From positions 1 through 35,693 of the forward strand of contig JAIRVT010000107.1 in NCBI GenBank assembly GCA_031253755.1: a stretch of 35,693 nt of DNA, in the 5' to 3' direction. The notes beneath the pieces are model-generated. The model worked only from the letters and a program-made list of their open reading frames with translations, ran no database searches and was not told the origin of the DNA. Below, one piece after another: positions 27,571 through 35,680 of this stretch (position 1 is the first letter of the stretch; each line of letters starts with the position of its first letter). The DNA comes from Enterobacteriaceae bacterium. Its GTDB lineage: Bacteria; Pseudomonadota; Gammaproteobacteria; Enterobacterales; Enterobacteriaceae. A program made the position numbers and the translations under genes.

Positions 27571-28995
27571 TTATTTAGAAGCGGGAATAATCAGTGACTT
27601 TCTTCCCGGTAATATAAGCGAAATAAGTAACGCAAACACCATACCTATTGCAGCATAGAGAAAGGCATACCATGTACTTGTTGCCAGTAAAGCGGTTTCG
27701 TTTTCCGGAATATTTCGCTGTGCTACAGTTGTCGCCAGAGCAATCAGCACGGCCAGACCAATCGCATTTCCAATATTAAGCGTTGTTGACGCCATACCTG
27801 AGGCAATACCTTGTTCGCTATGGTCAATACCCGTTGCAGCAGCGATCCACATGGCTGTCCAGACAATCCCCTGACCCAGACCAGAAATAATTAAACCGGC
27901 CAGAATCGATTGATAAGACGCGGAGATTGATGCACCGGGCAGCATTAATAATGTTCCGGCAATGCCAATAATACAGCCTGCAATGATGGCATTTCTCGTT
28001 CCTATCGCATTCGTAAGACGTGCCCCTGCCTGAGTTCCGATAAAAATGGCTAAGGATGGAATAATAAACGCGAGGCCAGTTTCAAGTGCGTTGTAATGCA
28101 TCACATTCTGAAACAGGACAGTTTCGAAGTAAGGCAGTGCGCCAAACGTGCCCATATAAATAAAAGTCACGGTAACACTAGCAACCAGATTTTTATTACG
28201 GAAAAGATGTAACGGCATCAATGGATCACGGGATTTTGATTCGATTATGGTGAACATGATGAAACTGACCAGAGCGAGGAGCAGTGCATACTTAATGATC
28301 GGTTCTCCCCAACCATATTCAGGTCCCTGAACAAGCGAAAAAACCAGAAGAGTAGACGCTGCTGTGACACTCAATGCGCTAGGAAAATCGAAACTGCGTT
28401 TTTCATGCCTGACAGGATCGGCAGGAATAACGATGAAAGCCGCAATGATTACGATACCCGCTAACAGGACATTCACATAAAATACCGATGACCAACCCAG
28501 ATAATTTGTCAGAAGACCACCAGCCAGTGAGCCAATGGTTAAACCACTCGCTCCGGCTCCTCCCCAAGCGGCTAACGCTCTGTTACGCTCAGGGCCTTCA
28601 CTGAACAGTCGGTTGATAAGGGAAAGAGTGGCAGGAAAAAGGAAAGCGCCTCCGATTCCCTGAACTGCGCGAGCAGCAATAATCACCTCAGGACGCCATG
28701 CCAGTCCACCAATCAGAGATGAAATAGCATATAACCATAAGGCACCGATGAACATTCGGCGCTGACCGAGCAAGTCAGCGGCACGACCACCGAAGAGCAG
28801 GAAGCCGCCACAAAAAACGGTATAAGCACTGACAACCCACTGAAGTGTCTGATCAGAAAAAGCAAGATCTTTTCCTATTTCTGGAAGAGCAACAAATACG
28901 ATATTGATATCTAAAGAAATGATCAATTGAGCAAATGCCAGCAAGGCTAAACTTAACCCCAATTGATAGTGATGGTCACCTTGATACTGAGACAT
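27571..28995 (-). CDS. DHA2-family (14-TM) MFS multidrug exporter
   Basis: An inner-membrane drug/proton antiporter of the EmrB/QacA class. The 474-aa product from ATG 28995 has LDINIVFVALPEIGKDLAFS with the DHA2 motif D1-type pattern in TM1, WVVSAYTVFCGGFLLFGGRA in TM2, motif A GGRAADLLGQRRMF, motif C GASGLTIGSLAGGLLTNYLG in TM5, and about 14 hydrophobic spans. The start at 28995 is set by AAGGGG six bases upstream. The longer in-frame start at 29037 lies inside a palindromic promoter site. The substrate cannot be told. The convergent ArsR-like gene is a candidate regulator. Confidence 0.9.
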   Translation of the reverse strand: MSQYQGDHHYQLGLSLALLAFAQLIISLDINIVFVALPEIGKDLAFSDQTLQWVVSAYTVFCGGFLLFGGRAADLLGQRRMFIGALWLYAISSLIGGLAWRPEVIIAARAVQGIGGAFLFPATLSLINRLFSEGPERNRALAAWGGAGASGLTIGSLAGGLLTNYLGWSSVFYVNVLLAGIVIIAAFIVIPADPVRHEKRSFDFPSALSVTAASTLLVFSLVQGPEYGWGEPIIKYALLLALVSFIMFTIIESKSRDPLMPLHLFRNKNLVASVTVTFIYMGTFGALPYFETVLFQNVMHYNALETGLAFIIPSLAIFIGTQAGARLTNAIGTRNAIIAGCIIGIAGTLLMLPGASISASYQSILAGLIISGLGQGIVWTAMWIAAATGIDHSEQGIASGMASTTLNIGNAIGLAVLIALATTVAQRNIPENETALLATSTWYAFLYAAIGMVFALLISLILPGRKSLIIPASK

Positions 28996-29345
28996 AAATC
29001 CCCTTAATTGTTTTATTGTATGAGTATATACGTACAATTAAAATATAGGCATTGTAACTAACTAAATGCAAGCGTTATTTGAGGTGATCTAAGATGTTTT
29101 GCAGGGAACTTCAGGGTAAAAGCAGCTAGAAAGTATAGAAGCTAAACTTTCAACAGATGAAATACTTAATATTTATTGATGATTTAATCAAAGAGAAAGG
29201 CTGAATAAAATCTTATTGATTGATTCAGAAATCGGTCTGGTTTGCTCCATTCCGATTTCTGAACTTATTCTGGCATCCTGTTACTCTGCTACTCAAGCCG
29301 GAGGCTGTCTTCGTTATCGCAGAGGAGAGGATTCAGGAAATGATA
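28996..29345. other. Intergenic region with a 12-bp hairpin, no gene
   Basis: 350 bp between the exporter start and the cold-shock gene stop. Apart from the operator-like site it holds a perfect 12-bp inverted repeat, TTCAGAAATCGG at 29224-29235 and CCGATTTCTGAA at 29252-29263, with a 16-nt loop and no T tract. It lies about 80 bp after the cold-shock gene stop and may be its terminator or part of an unannotated RNA. No ORF is convincing. Confidence 0.5.
29015..29038 (-). promoter_or_regulatory. Palindromic operator-like site before the MFS gene
   Basis: ATTGTA and TACAAT arms flank a central GTATATAC, itself a perfect palindrome, 20-43 bp upstream of the exporter start codon. A TATACT that could be the -10 overlaps it on the minus strand. 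The arrangement suggests a repressor operator. The cognate regulator is not known. Confidence 0.5.
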
Positions 29346-29561
29346 TTACGATAAAGCCACAACATTTGCTGCTGCCGGGCCTTTAGCACCATTCTCGATG
29401 GTGAACTCGACGCTCTGGCCTTCGTTCAGAGTACGGTAGTTGTCACTCTGAATCGCAGAGAAGTGTACGAATACATCTTTGCTTCCATCGGTAGGAGAGA
29501 TAAAACCAAAACCTTTATCTGCGTTAAACCATTTTACTGAACCAGTCATTTTGTTAGACAT
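29346..29561 (-). CDS. CspA-family cold-shock protein / RNA chaperone
   Basis: A 71-aa single cold-shock domain that binds single-stranded RNA and DNA and melts RNA structure. It contains both ribonucleoprotein motifs, KGFGFI (res 16-21) and VFVHF (res 30-34), and starts [20 protein letters not shown] like CspA/CspB of Yersinia and E. coli. The start at 29561 follows AAAGGA at 8 nt. A longer frame from 29627 would run through the leader. Which csp paralogue it is cannot be settled, but the long cold-box leader marks it as a cold-inducible type rather than CspE/CspC. Confidence 0.95.
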   Translation of the reverse strand: MSNKMTGSVKWFNADKGFGFISPTDGSKDVFVHFSAIQSDNYRTLNEGQSVEFTIENGAKGPAAANVVALS

Positions 29562-29728
29562 GTGATATTTCCTTTGATTGAGCCTTTTTAGGCGAATATG
29601 GCCTGTATTACAGAAACTACTTAGCACTTAATGGAGGAACTCAAAAGAAAGGGATATCTGGGATAACGCCTGTGGATGAGAACTGCTTTAATAAACTGCT
29701 TTGTATGAGGTCTGTCTTTCAAACCGAC
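29562..29728 (-). promoter_or_regulatory. cspA-type 5' leader with cold box
   Basis: The untranslated leader is about 167 nt (E. coli cspA 159 nt). It opens with CGGTTTGAAAGACAGACC (29726-29709), close to the E. coli cold box CGGTTTGACGTACAGACC, and AAAGCAG follows as in E. coli. Such leaders refold at low temperature to expose the ribosome-binding site. Confidence 0.85.
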
Positions 29729-29734
29729 GTGCGC

Positions 29735-29763
29735 ATTAACGCATAATCAAAAATCTTAAGCAA
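29735..29763 (-). promoter_or_regulatory. Promoter of the cold-shock gene
   Basis: TTGCTT (29763-29758), a 17-bp spacer and GTTAAT (29740-29735) place +1 near 29728, immediately before the cold box. Upstream DNA is A/T-rich and could act as an UP element. Confidence 0.7.
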
Positions 29764-29889
29764 GCGATATTTTCATTTTTTTGCAATTATTTTTGTCTGC
29801 CGATACTTCTGGGTGGGTCAATTTCATTCCCAGATAACAGGGGTCAGCGATGTTATAAAAAGTAATACCTATTAATTACAATTCATTCG

Positions 29890-29926
29890 TTAGCTCCTGC
29901 CTATCAAATCAATAGCAGCAAGTGAT
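29890..29926 (+). promoter_or_regulatory. Putative OxyR site upstream of ahpC
   Basis: The OxyR pattern is four ATAG/CTAT elements at fixed spacing. Here the inner pair is perfect: CTAT at 29901, seven bases, ATAG at 29912. The outer left element is TTAG (29890) and the outer right is a poor TGAT (29923). It lies 58-94 bp upstream of ahpC, as expected for OxyR activation. This is a motif call only. Confidence 0.5.
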
Positions 29927-29983
29927 TGGAGAAACCGACGGCAAACCCGTAACTTAGCCAGCAACCAAACAGGAGAAACGAAA

Positions 29984-30547
29984 ATGTCTTTAATTAATAC
30001 CCAAATCAAATCATTCAAAAACCAAGCATTCAAAGACGGCCAATTTATCGAAGTCACCGAAAAAGATGTCGAAGGCAAATGGAGTGTATTTTTCTTCTAT
30101 CCAGCTGATTTTACCTTTGTCTGTCCAACCGAGTTAGGCGACGTTGCTGACCATTATGCTGAATTCCAAAAATTGGGTGTGGAAATTTACTCAGTGTCAA
30201 CAGATACCCATTTCACACACAAAGCATGGCATGCAAGTTCTGACACAATTAACAAAATCAAGTATGCCATGATCGGCGACCCCACCGGCACATTGACGCG
30301 TAACTTTGAAATCATGCGTGAAAACGAAGGCTTGGCTAACCGTGGCACTTTTGTTGTTGACCCACAAGGCATCATTCAGGCTATCGAAATTACGGCTGAA
30401 GGTATCGGCCGTGATGCGTCAGATTTGTTACGTAAAGTGAAAGCCGCTCAGTATGTTGCGAGCCATCCGGGTGAGGTTTGCCCGGCTAAATGGAAAGAAG
30501 GTGAAGCAACATTGTCTCCATCTTTGGATTTGGTCGGCAAAATCTAA
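29984..30547 (+). CDS. ahpC: Alkyl hydroperoxide reductase peroxiredoxin subunit
   Basis: AhpC reduces hydrogen peroxide, organic peroxides and peroxynitrite, and is recycled by AhpF. The 187-aa typical 2-Cys peroxiredoxin has the peroxidatic Cys47 in [10 protein letters not shown] and the resolving Cys166 in GEVCPAKW, the same positions and length as E. coli. The ATG at 29984 follows ACAGGAGAAACGAAA, a strong ribosome-binding site. It leads ahpC-ahpF with a 100-bp gap, and an OxyR-like site precedes it. Confidence 0.98.
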   Translation: MSLINTQIKSFKNQAFKDGQFIEVTEKDVEGKWSVFFFYPADFTFVCPTELGDVADHYAEFQKLGVEIYSVSTDTHFTHKAWHASSDTINKIKYAMIGDPTGTLTRNFEIMRENEGLANRGTFVVDPQGIIQAIEITAEGIGRDASDLLRKVKAAQYVASHPGEVCPAKWKEGEATLSPSLDLVGKI

Positions 30548-30647
30548 TAATACCCGCCGCCTTTTAAGTTGTGCTTTATTTCAAAAATATCCAGTCGATT
30601 GATGTTATCGGGTGCTATGCGCCCGATTTTATAACCAGGGAAATCAT

Positions 30648-32228
30648 ATGCTCGATAATAATATGCAGGCTCAATTGAAAGCCTACTTAGAAAAACTCAC
30701 TAAACCGGTAGAATTAATCGCAAATTTAGACAGCAGTACAAAATCTGTCGAAATCAAACAACTTATTACTCAGATTGCGGCGCTGTCAGACAAAATTACA
30801 GTGCGCGAAGTGAGGGATGCAGCGTTAAGAACGCCATCATTTTTGATTACTGATCCGGGCGCTGCTAACTCAGGTGTGAATAATCGTGGGGTGCGTTTTG
30901 CGGGCTCGCCGTTAGGCCATGAATTTACATCACTGGTATTGGCGTTATTACAAATGGGCGGCCATCCGTCTAAAGAAGCGCAAGAATTATTGGAGCAAGT
31001 CAAATCCCTTGAAGGGGAATTCCATTTTGAAACCTATTACTCATTATCCTGTCACAACTGCCCTGATGTTGTTCAGGCGCTGAACTTAATGGCGATATTG
31101 AATCCCAACGTGCGTCACACCGCCATTGATGGGGCAATATTCCAGAATGAAATTGAAGAACGCCATATTATGGGCGTGCCCGCTGTGTTCTTAAACGGCA
31201 AAGCGTTCGGTCAAGGGCGAATGACGCTCAGTGAAATCGTTAATAAAATCGATAACAACGCAGAAACACGGGCGGCAAAGGCATTGACAGAGCGTGATCC
31301 GTTTGAAGTCTTGATTATCGGTAGCGGGCCAGCGGGCGCTTCAGCGGCAATCTATACTGCACGAAAAGGGATCCGCACGGGAGTGATTGGTGAGCGTTTT
31401 GGTGGTCAGGTCATGGATACGGTGGATATCGAAAACTATATTTCTGTGATTAAAACCGAAGGCGCGATCTTTGCCGGTGCCCTGAAAAACCATGTGGATG
31501 ACTACAGCGTGGATGTGATTGACGGGCAATCCGTCACGAAATTGATCCCGGCAACAGCAGCAGGTGGTTTGCATCACATCGAAACGGCTTCAGGCGGTGT
31601 ATTGAAATCACGCAGCATTATCATTGCGACAGGGGCTCGCTGGCGCAATATGGGCGTGCCGGGAGAGCAAGAATATCGCACGAAAGGCGTTACATTTTGC
31701 CCGCACTGTGATGGCCCGTTGTTTAAAGGAAAACGTGTCGCGGTTATCGGCGGCGGTAATTCTGGTATCGAAGCCGCGATTGATTTGGCGGGTATCGTCG
31801 AGCATGTCACGGTTTTAGAGTTTGCGCCTGAGCTGAAAGCGGATGCGGTTTTGCAGCAAAAAGCCCGTAGCCTGAAAAATATCGATATTATTTTGAATGC
31901 ACAAACCTTAGAAGTGAAAGGTGACGGCGCCAAAATGACGAGCCTTGACTATAAAGATCGCACAGATGAAAGCGTGCATTCATTAGATGTGGCGGGCGCT
32001 TTCGTTCAGATTGGCTTGTTACCTAACACACAATGGTTAGGTGACACCGTGGCTCGCAACCGTATGGGTGAGATTGAAGTCAATATGCGTGGTGAAACGA
32101 ATGTGAAAGGGGTATTTGCTGCGGGTGACTGTACGACCGTTCCCTACAAGCAGATCATTATTTCAGCGGGAGAAGGCGCAAAAGCCGCGCTCAGCGCATT
32201 CGACTATTTGATTCGTACAAGTGCTTGA
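30648..32228 (+). CDS. ahpF: Alkyl hydroperoxide reductase flavoprotein subunit
   Basis: AhpF uses NADH and FAD to reduce AhpC disulfide. The 526-aa product (E. coli 521) has the N-terminal double thioredoxin-fold domain with CHNC at res 135-138, the FAD-binding GSGPAG (225-230), the thioredoxin-reductase-like CPHC (351-354), the NADH-binding GGGNSG (368-373) and the C-terminal FAD motif [16 protein letters not shown]. The ATG at 30648 follows CAGGGAAATC. The in-frame start at 30612 would add 12 residues foreign to the family. Confidence 0.98.
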   Translation: MLDNNMQAQLKAYLEKLTKPVELIANLDSSTKSVEIKQLITQIAALSDKITVREVRDAALRTPSFLITDPGAANSGVNNRGVRFAGSPLGHEFTSLVLALLQMGGHPSKEAQELLEQVKSLEGEFHFETYYSLSCHNCPDVVQALNLMAILNPNVRHTAIDGAIFQNEIEERHIMGVPAVFLNGKAFGQGRMTLSEIVNKIDNNAETRAAKALTERDPFEVLIIGSGPAGASAAIYTARKGIRTGVIGERFGGQVMDTVDIENYISVIKTEGAIFAGALKNHVDDYSVDVIDGQSVTKLIPATAAGGLHHIETASGGVLKSRSIIIATGARWRNMGVPGEQEYRTKGVTFCPHCDGPLFKGKRVAVIGGGNSGIEAAIDLAGIVEHVTVLEFAPELKADAVLQQKARSLKNIDIILNAQTLEVKGDGAKMTSLDYKDRTDESVHSLDVAGAFVQIGLLPNTQWLGDTVARNRMGEIEVNMRGETNVKGVFAAGDCTTVPYKQIIISAGEGAKAALSAFDYLIRTSA

Positions 32229-32259
32229 TTCGCTGAATAGCCGTTAAATTTCTATCACC

Positions 32260-32296
32260 ATTTCTACCCAGCAGCGTAATGCCGCCGGGCAGAAAT
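32260..32296. terminator. Hairpin between convergent ahpF and phnX
   Basis: ATTTCT-a-CCC pairs with GGG-c-AGAAAT around a 17-nt GC-rich loop, in the 108-bp gap between two convergent stop codons. The T tract is weak. It is a probable bidirectional terminator. Confidence 0.5.
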
Positions 32297-32336
32297 ACTA
32301 TTTAGAACGGCAATTCAGAACGGCTATGCAGAAATG

Positions 32337-33146
32337 TTACGGGCGTTCGCCCTTTGCCAGACGCGAATTAATTACCGCTATGACTTTTGGCAAATCTGCC
32401 AGCGAATCGATCACATAGTGCGCGCCTGCGGCATACAGCTTACTGGCTGCGCTGTCGCGGCGAGTCGCAATGTCTTGCGCGGACATTGCCTGATATTCTT
32501 CCCACGTCGCCCCAAATTCGTTGCCGGAAACTGCCAGCCCGACGCTCCACATGCCAGCGTTGATCCCCTCTTCAATGCCCGGAGCGGAATCATCGACTTT
32601 CACGCAGTGAGAAACGGCATCAATGCCGAGTGCAATAACGTTTTGCAGCGCCATCCACGGGCCGGGACGGCCACCGGCTGCGAGATCGTCAGTGGCGACC
32701 CAGTGATCCGGCGAGTAACCGTGGCGGGCGGCCGCCGGAACCAGTTTTTCCATGACCGCACGCGGGTAACCGGAACAGGAGCCGATTTTAATGCCGTTAG
32801 CGCGAAATGCTGCAATCGTGTCGATAACTCCTGCAATGGGGGCTGAAAAATCGACAACTTTTGCAATTTGCAGTGGCATAAAGGCGGCATAGATGGCGTC
32901 GATATCCGCAGCGGTCATCGAACGGCCAAACTTAGCCTGCCAGCGGGCGTCAACGGCGGATAACTTGCCCAGCGCTTCAATATGTTGCCATTTGCCGAGG
33001 CCCATCGGCACACGTGCCTCTGCGAGCGTGATCTCGACATCAAAAGCCTGCCGGAACGCTTCGACAAAAATCTGGGTGGGCGCAAAAGAGCCAAAATCGA
33101 CGGTAGTACCTGCCCAGTCGAGAATGACGGCGTGAATGCGGTTCAT
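32337..33146 (-). CDS. phnX: Phosphonoacetaldehyde hydrolase (phosphonatase)
   Basis: PhnX cleaves the C-P bond of phosphonoacetaldehyde to acetaldehyde and phosphate, the second step of 2-aminoethylphosphonate (AEP) use. The 269-aa HAD-superfamily enzyme has the nucleophile aspartate in [13 protein letters not shown] (Asp10), the Schiff-base lysine in MGLGKWQHI (Lys52), the cap domain, [17 protein letters not shown], and the Mg-binding [13 protein letters not shown]. Its start overlaps the phnW stop by 4 bp, so the two steps are translationally coupled. The local GC content looks higher than in the purine and hcp regions. Confidence 0.97.
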   Translation of the reverse strand: MNRIHAVILDWAGTTVDFGSFAPTQIFVEAFRQAFDVEITLAEARVPMGLGKWQHIEALGKLSAVDARWQAKFGRSMTAADIDAIYAAFMPLQIAKVVDFSAPIAGVIDTIAAFRANGIKIGSCSGYPRAVMEKLVPAAARHGYSPDHWVATDDLAAGGRPGPWMALQNVIALGIDAVSHCVKVDDSAPGIEEGINAGMWSVGLAVSGNEFGATWEEYQAMSAQDIATRRDSAASKLYAAGAHYVIDSLADLPKVIAVINSRLAKGERP

Positions 33147-34387
33147 TGTGGTTCCTTATTTGGTGCGAACTTTTCAATATGATCTTGCCAATAGATGGCA
33201 TCATTGATAGCGGCAAGCAAGGCAACAATATCGTCCTCGTATACTTCGCCAATGTTACCAATCCGAAAGCAATCGCTCTGTGACACCTTGCCGGGATAAA
33301 TCACAAAGCCTTGCGCTTTCAGACGAGTATAAAAATCCTTAAAGCGATATTGTGGATCTGTCGGCGAGTAAAACGCGGTAATGATTGGCGAGTGGAGTGC
33401 ATCATCCAGTAGGGTGCGGAAACCCAGTTCACGCATACCGGCGACCAGTTGACGTTGGTTGTTGTGATAGCGCTGGTGGCGCGCCACCACACCGCCTTCT
33501 GCGCTCAGCTCTTTCAGCGCTTGGGCGAAAGCCAGTACGGTATGCGTTGGCGAGGTAAAACGCCACTTACCGTGATGGTCCTCCATGCAACGCCATTGGG
33601 CGTAGAGATCTAACGACAGCGAGCGGGAGCGTCCTTCACAGGCGGCAAGTTTATCCGTACGGGCGATCACAAAAGCAAAGCCGGGTACGCCCTGAATACA
33701 TTTATTGGCAGAGCTAATCAAAAAATCGATACCCAATTCCGCGACATCCAACGGAATTCCCCCAAAACTGCTCATAGCATCGACGATGTAGGTTTTGCCG
33801 AATTGACGTGCCAGTTCACCCACTTCACGAATAGGGTTAAGCATACCGGTGGTGGTTTCGCAATGGACCATCGCGATATGGGTGATTGTGCTGTCAGCGT
33901 TGAGGATCGTCTCGATGGCCGCGACCTCAGGCCGGGCAATTTCACCGCAGTCGTATACGTGATGCGCGATACCCATCAGCCCGGCCATTTCTACCATCCG
34001 TGCGCCGTAAGCTCCATTGCTGACAATCAGCACTTTATTTTGCCGGCTGATATTCTGTTGGCCGATAACACTGCCGAGTACCGCTTCAACGGCATAACTG
34101 CCGCTGCCCTGCAAGAGCACGGAAGTGTAGCCAGCCGCTGAAGTGGCAAGCGAAATCAACTGTTGGCGAATCTGCTCTACCACACCAAGATTGTAGTCAT
34201 CATCCCAGGTACAGCTGTCGAAAAGCATCGCTTCTTTCACAGTGCGTGACGTGGTTAACGGGCCGGGAGTCAGGAGCAGGTAGTTATGAAGACGATCGTT
34301 GTGAGGAGGATCGGTGTGAGGAGGATCGTTGCGAAGAAAATTGCTGCGAGGATGATCGCTACAAGGCAGGTCGTTACGAAAAGTCAT
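33143..34387 (-). CDS. phnW: 2-aminoethylphosphonate--pyruvate transaminase
   Basis: PhnW is a PLP enzyme that moves the amino group of AEP to pyruvate, giving phosphonoacetaldehyde and alanine. From [18 protein letters not shown] onward it follows Salmonella PhnW, with the PLP lysine in SSANKCIQG (Lys229 here, Lys194 in Salmonella). The offset comes from two insertions: about 30 residues at the N-terminus ([20 protein letters not shown]-type pentamers) and five at 111-120 ([10 protein letters not shown]), both from 15-bp repeats. I choose ATG 34387, because AAAGGTG lies 6 nt upstream. The GTG at 34396 would overlap that ribosome-binding site. The 414-aa product may still be active since the extension precedes the fold, but this is inference. 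Confidence 0.95.
   Translation of the reverse strand: MTFRNDLPCSDHPRSNFLRNDPPHTDPPHNDRLHNYLLLTPGPLTTSRTVKEAMLFDSCTWDDDYNLGVVEQIRQQLISLATSAAGYTSVLLQGSGSYAVEAVLGSVIGQQNISRQNKVLIVSNGAYGARMVEMAGLMGIAHHVYDCGEIARPEVAAIETILNADSTITHIAMVHCETTTGMLNPIREVGELARQFGKTYIVDAMSSFGGIPLDVAELGIDFLISSANKCIQGVPGFAFVIARTDKLAACEGRSRSLSLDLYAQWRCMEDHHGKWRFTSPTHTVLAFAQALKELSAEGGVVARHQRYHNNQRQLVAGMRELGFRTLLDDALHSPIITAFYSPTDPQYRFKDFYTRLKAQGFVIYPGKVSQSDCFRIGNIGEVYEDDIVALLAAINDAIYWQDHIEKFAPNKEPQ
34037..34066. repeat. 15-bp duplication inside phnW
   Basis: On the minus strand ATCGGCCAACAGAAT and ATCAGCCGGCAAAAT are adjacent and match at 11 of 15 bases. They encode IGQQN and ISRQN, where Salmonella PhnW has a shorter GPQDK loop before [10 protein letters not shown]. 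Confidence 0.75.
34282..34386. repeat. 15-bp tandem array in the phnW 5' end (7 units)
   Basis: Plus-strand units include AGTTATGAAGACGAT, CGTTGTGAGGAGGAT, CGGTGTGAGGAGGAT, CGTTGCGAAGAAAAT, TGCTGCGAGGATGAT, CGCTACAAGGCAGGT and CGTTACGAAAAGTCA. They form the first 35 codons of phnW, where Salmonella PhnW has only MTSRNY. GATC sites fall at 34294, 34309, 34324 and 34354, spaced 15, 15 and 30 bp. Confidence 0.95.
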
Positions 34388-34418
34388 GTTATTCACCTTT
34401 GGCCGCTACCAGATTTGC

Positions 34419-34480
34419 ATACCCGTCGTCTTTCAAGTTGCCCCTTGCCGCCTCGATGCAACTTGAAATCCATGGGGTAT
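34419..34480. repeat. 62-bp palindromic repeat element (miniature, ATACCC-ended)
   Basis: ATACCCGTC at the left end and a GGGTAT right end frame a perfect 11-bp inverted repeat, TTTCAAGTTGC (34431-34441) and GCAACTTGAAA (34458-34468). The core CTTGCCGCCTCGAT recalls intergenic palindromes of Yersinia and Serratia that carry the same CAAGTTGC and GGGTAT ends around a longer centre. I read it as a short, centre-deleted member. It lies between phnW and phnS, next to the phnW promoter. Confidence 0.7.
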
Positions 34481-34539
34481 ATAATAATTGATACTTATCA
34501 TGACTATTTTTCCTGCAAAGGGTCAAAAGGAAAATGGCG

Positions 34540-34605
34540 TTGTCACAAAAAATTCATAAACATCGGTAAATTAAAACTTTCATCGTTTTGTCATAAAAGC
34601 CGTCT
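34540..34605 (+). promoter_or_regulatory. PhoB boxes upstream of phnS
   Basis: Pho boxes are CTGTCAT-like 7-mers repeated every 11 bp. Here CTTTCAT (34577), TTGTCAT (34588) and GCCGTCT (34599) are in exact 11-bp phase, with AAAA spacing the last pair. A second pair, TTGTCAC (34540) and AATTCAT (34551), lies 37 bp upstream of this set. The boxes end about 50 bp before the phnS start. Phosphate-starvation control of AEP uptake is biologically sensible, but the call rests on motif and phase only. Confidence 0.7.
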
Positions 34606-34654
34606 AATCTGGTTATGCCCTAAAACTTAAATGCACTCAATGAGGCTAGTTACG

Positions 34655-35620
34655 ATGAAACTTTCCCGACTTGCTCTGCTGTCTGTTTTCGCCCTTGCCA
34701 GCGCCCCGATATGGGCGGCTCCTGTTGTCACGGTTTACTCCATCGACGGTTTACATGACGGAGACAAAAGCTGGTATCAGGCGCAATTCAATGCGTTCAC
34801 CAAGACGACCGGCATTACCGTACGCTACGTCGAAGGGGGTGGTGGCGTGGTGGTTGAGCGTCTGCTTAAAGAGCGCACCAATCCACAGGCCGATGTGCTG
34901 GTGACCGCGCCGCCGTTCATTCAGCGCGCTGCCGCTGAAAAACTGCTGGCGAGCTTTAAATCCGACGCTGCCGCGCAAATTCCCGGCGCAACTGACTTTT
35001 ACGCGCCGCTGGTGAAAAACTATCTCAGTTTTATCTATAACGGCAAACTGCTGAAAACCGCTCCGGCAAGCTGGCAGGATCTGCTCGACAGCCGTTTCAA
35101 AAATAAATTGCAATATTCTACGCCGGGTCAGGCCGCTGACGGCACCGCAGTGATGCTACAGGTCTTTCATAGCTTTGGCGGCAAAGACAACGGTTTTGAA
35201 TATCTCGGCAAATTGCAGGCCAATAATGTCGGGCCGTCCGCGTCTACCGGCAAGCTGACCGCGCTGGTGAATAAAGGTGAGCTGTATATTGCCAACGGCG
35301 ATTTGCAGATGAATCTGGCGCAGATGGCGCGCAATCCTAACGTGAAGATCTTCTGGCCTGCCGATACGAAAGGTGAGCGCAGCGCGCTGGCTATTCCTTA
35401 CGTAGTGGGTTTGGTCAAGGGCGCACCGGAGAGTGAAAACGGTCAGAAACTGATTAATTTCCTGTTGAGCAAAGAGGCGCAAACCAGCGTCAGCGCGCTC
35501 TCATGGGGAATGCCTGTTCGCAGCGATGTGACGCCGGATGATGCTAACTACAAAACCGCAAAAGCCACCCTTGAAGGTAACACCATTCAGTTAAGGAATT
35601 GCCTAATCGGTTTCGATTGA
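34655..35620 (+). CDS. phnS: 2-aminoethylphosphonate ABC transporter binding protein, altered C-terminus
   Basis: PhnS is the periplasmic AEP-binding component of the PhnSTUV importer. The 321-aa product has a signal peptide ([21 protein letters not shown], cleavage before AP). It follows Salmonella PhnS closely through [39 protein letters not shown] and [15 protein letters not shown]. After ATLEG it leaves the family: [13 protein letters not shown] and a stop replace the usual final 25-30 residues (Salmonella about 337 aa). The start at 34655 follows GAGG at 9 nt; ATG 34631 adds eight residues before the signal peptide. A terminator follows at 35641, so phnTUV are not co-transcribed here. 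It is possibly a pseudogene. Confidence 0.88.
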   Translation: MKLSRLALLSVFALASAPIWAAPVVTVYSIDGLHDGDKSWYQAQFNAFTKTTGITVRYVEGGGGVVVERLLKERTNPQADVLVTAPPFIQRAAAEKLLASFKSDAAAQIPGATDFYAPLVKNYLSFIYNGKLLKTAPASWQDLLDSRFKNKLQYSTPGQAADGTAVMLQVFHSFGGKDNGFEYLGKLQANNVGPSASTGKLTALVNKGELYIANGDLQMNLAQMARNPNVKIFWPADTKGERSALAIPYVVGLVKGAPESENGQKLINFLLSKEAQTSVSALSWGMPVRSDVTPDDANYKTAKATLEGNTIQLRNCLIGFD

Positions 35621-35640
35621 CTGATCTTCAGGTTGATTCA

Positions 35641-35680
35641 AAATACCCTCATCACTATCAGGTTATGAGGGTATTTTTTT
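35641..35680 (+). terminator. Strong terminator after phnS
   Basis: AAATACCCTCAT and ATGAGGGTATTT form a perfect 12-bp stem with a 12-nt loop, followed by a T run to 35680. It is a textbook Rho-independent terminator 20 bp after the phnS stop. Confidence 0.96.

Noticed and set aside
28996-29037. Longer DHA2 exporter start at 29037
   Set aside because: It lies within the palindromic promoter site, while AAGGGG precedes ATG 28995.
34282-34386. CRISPR-like array
   Set aside because: The 15-bp units are contiguous without spacers, overlap a coding start, and no cas gene is present.
34388-34396. GTG at 34396 as the phnW start
   Set aside because: It overlaps the AAAGGTG ribosome-binding site that suits ATG 34387, so the shorter start is preferred.
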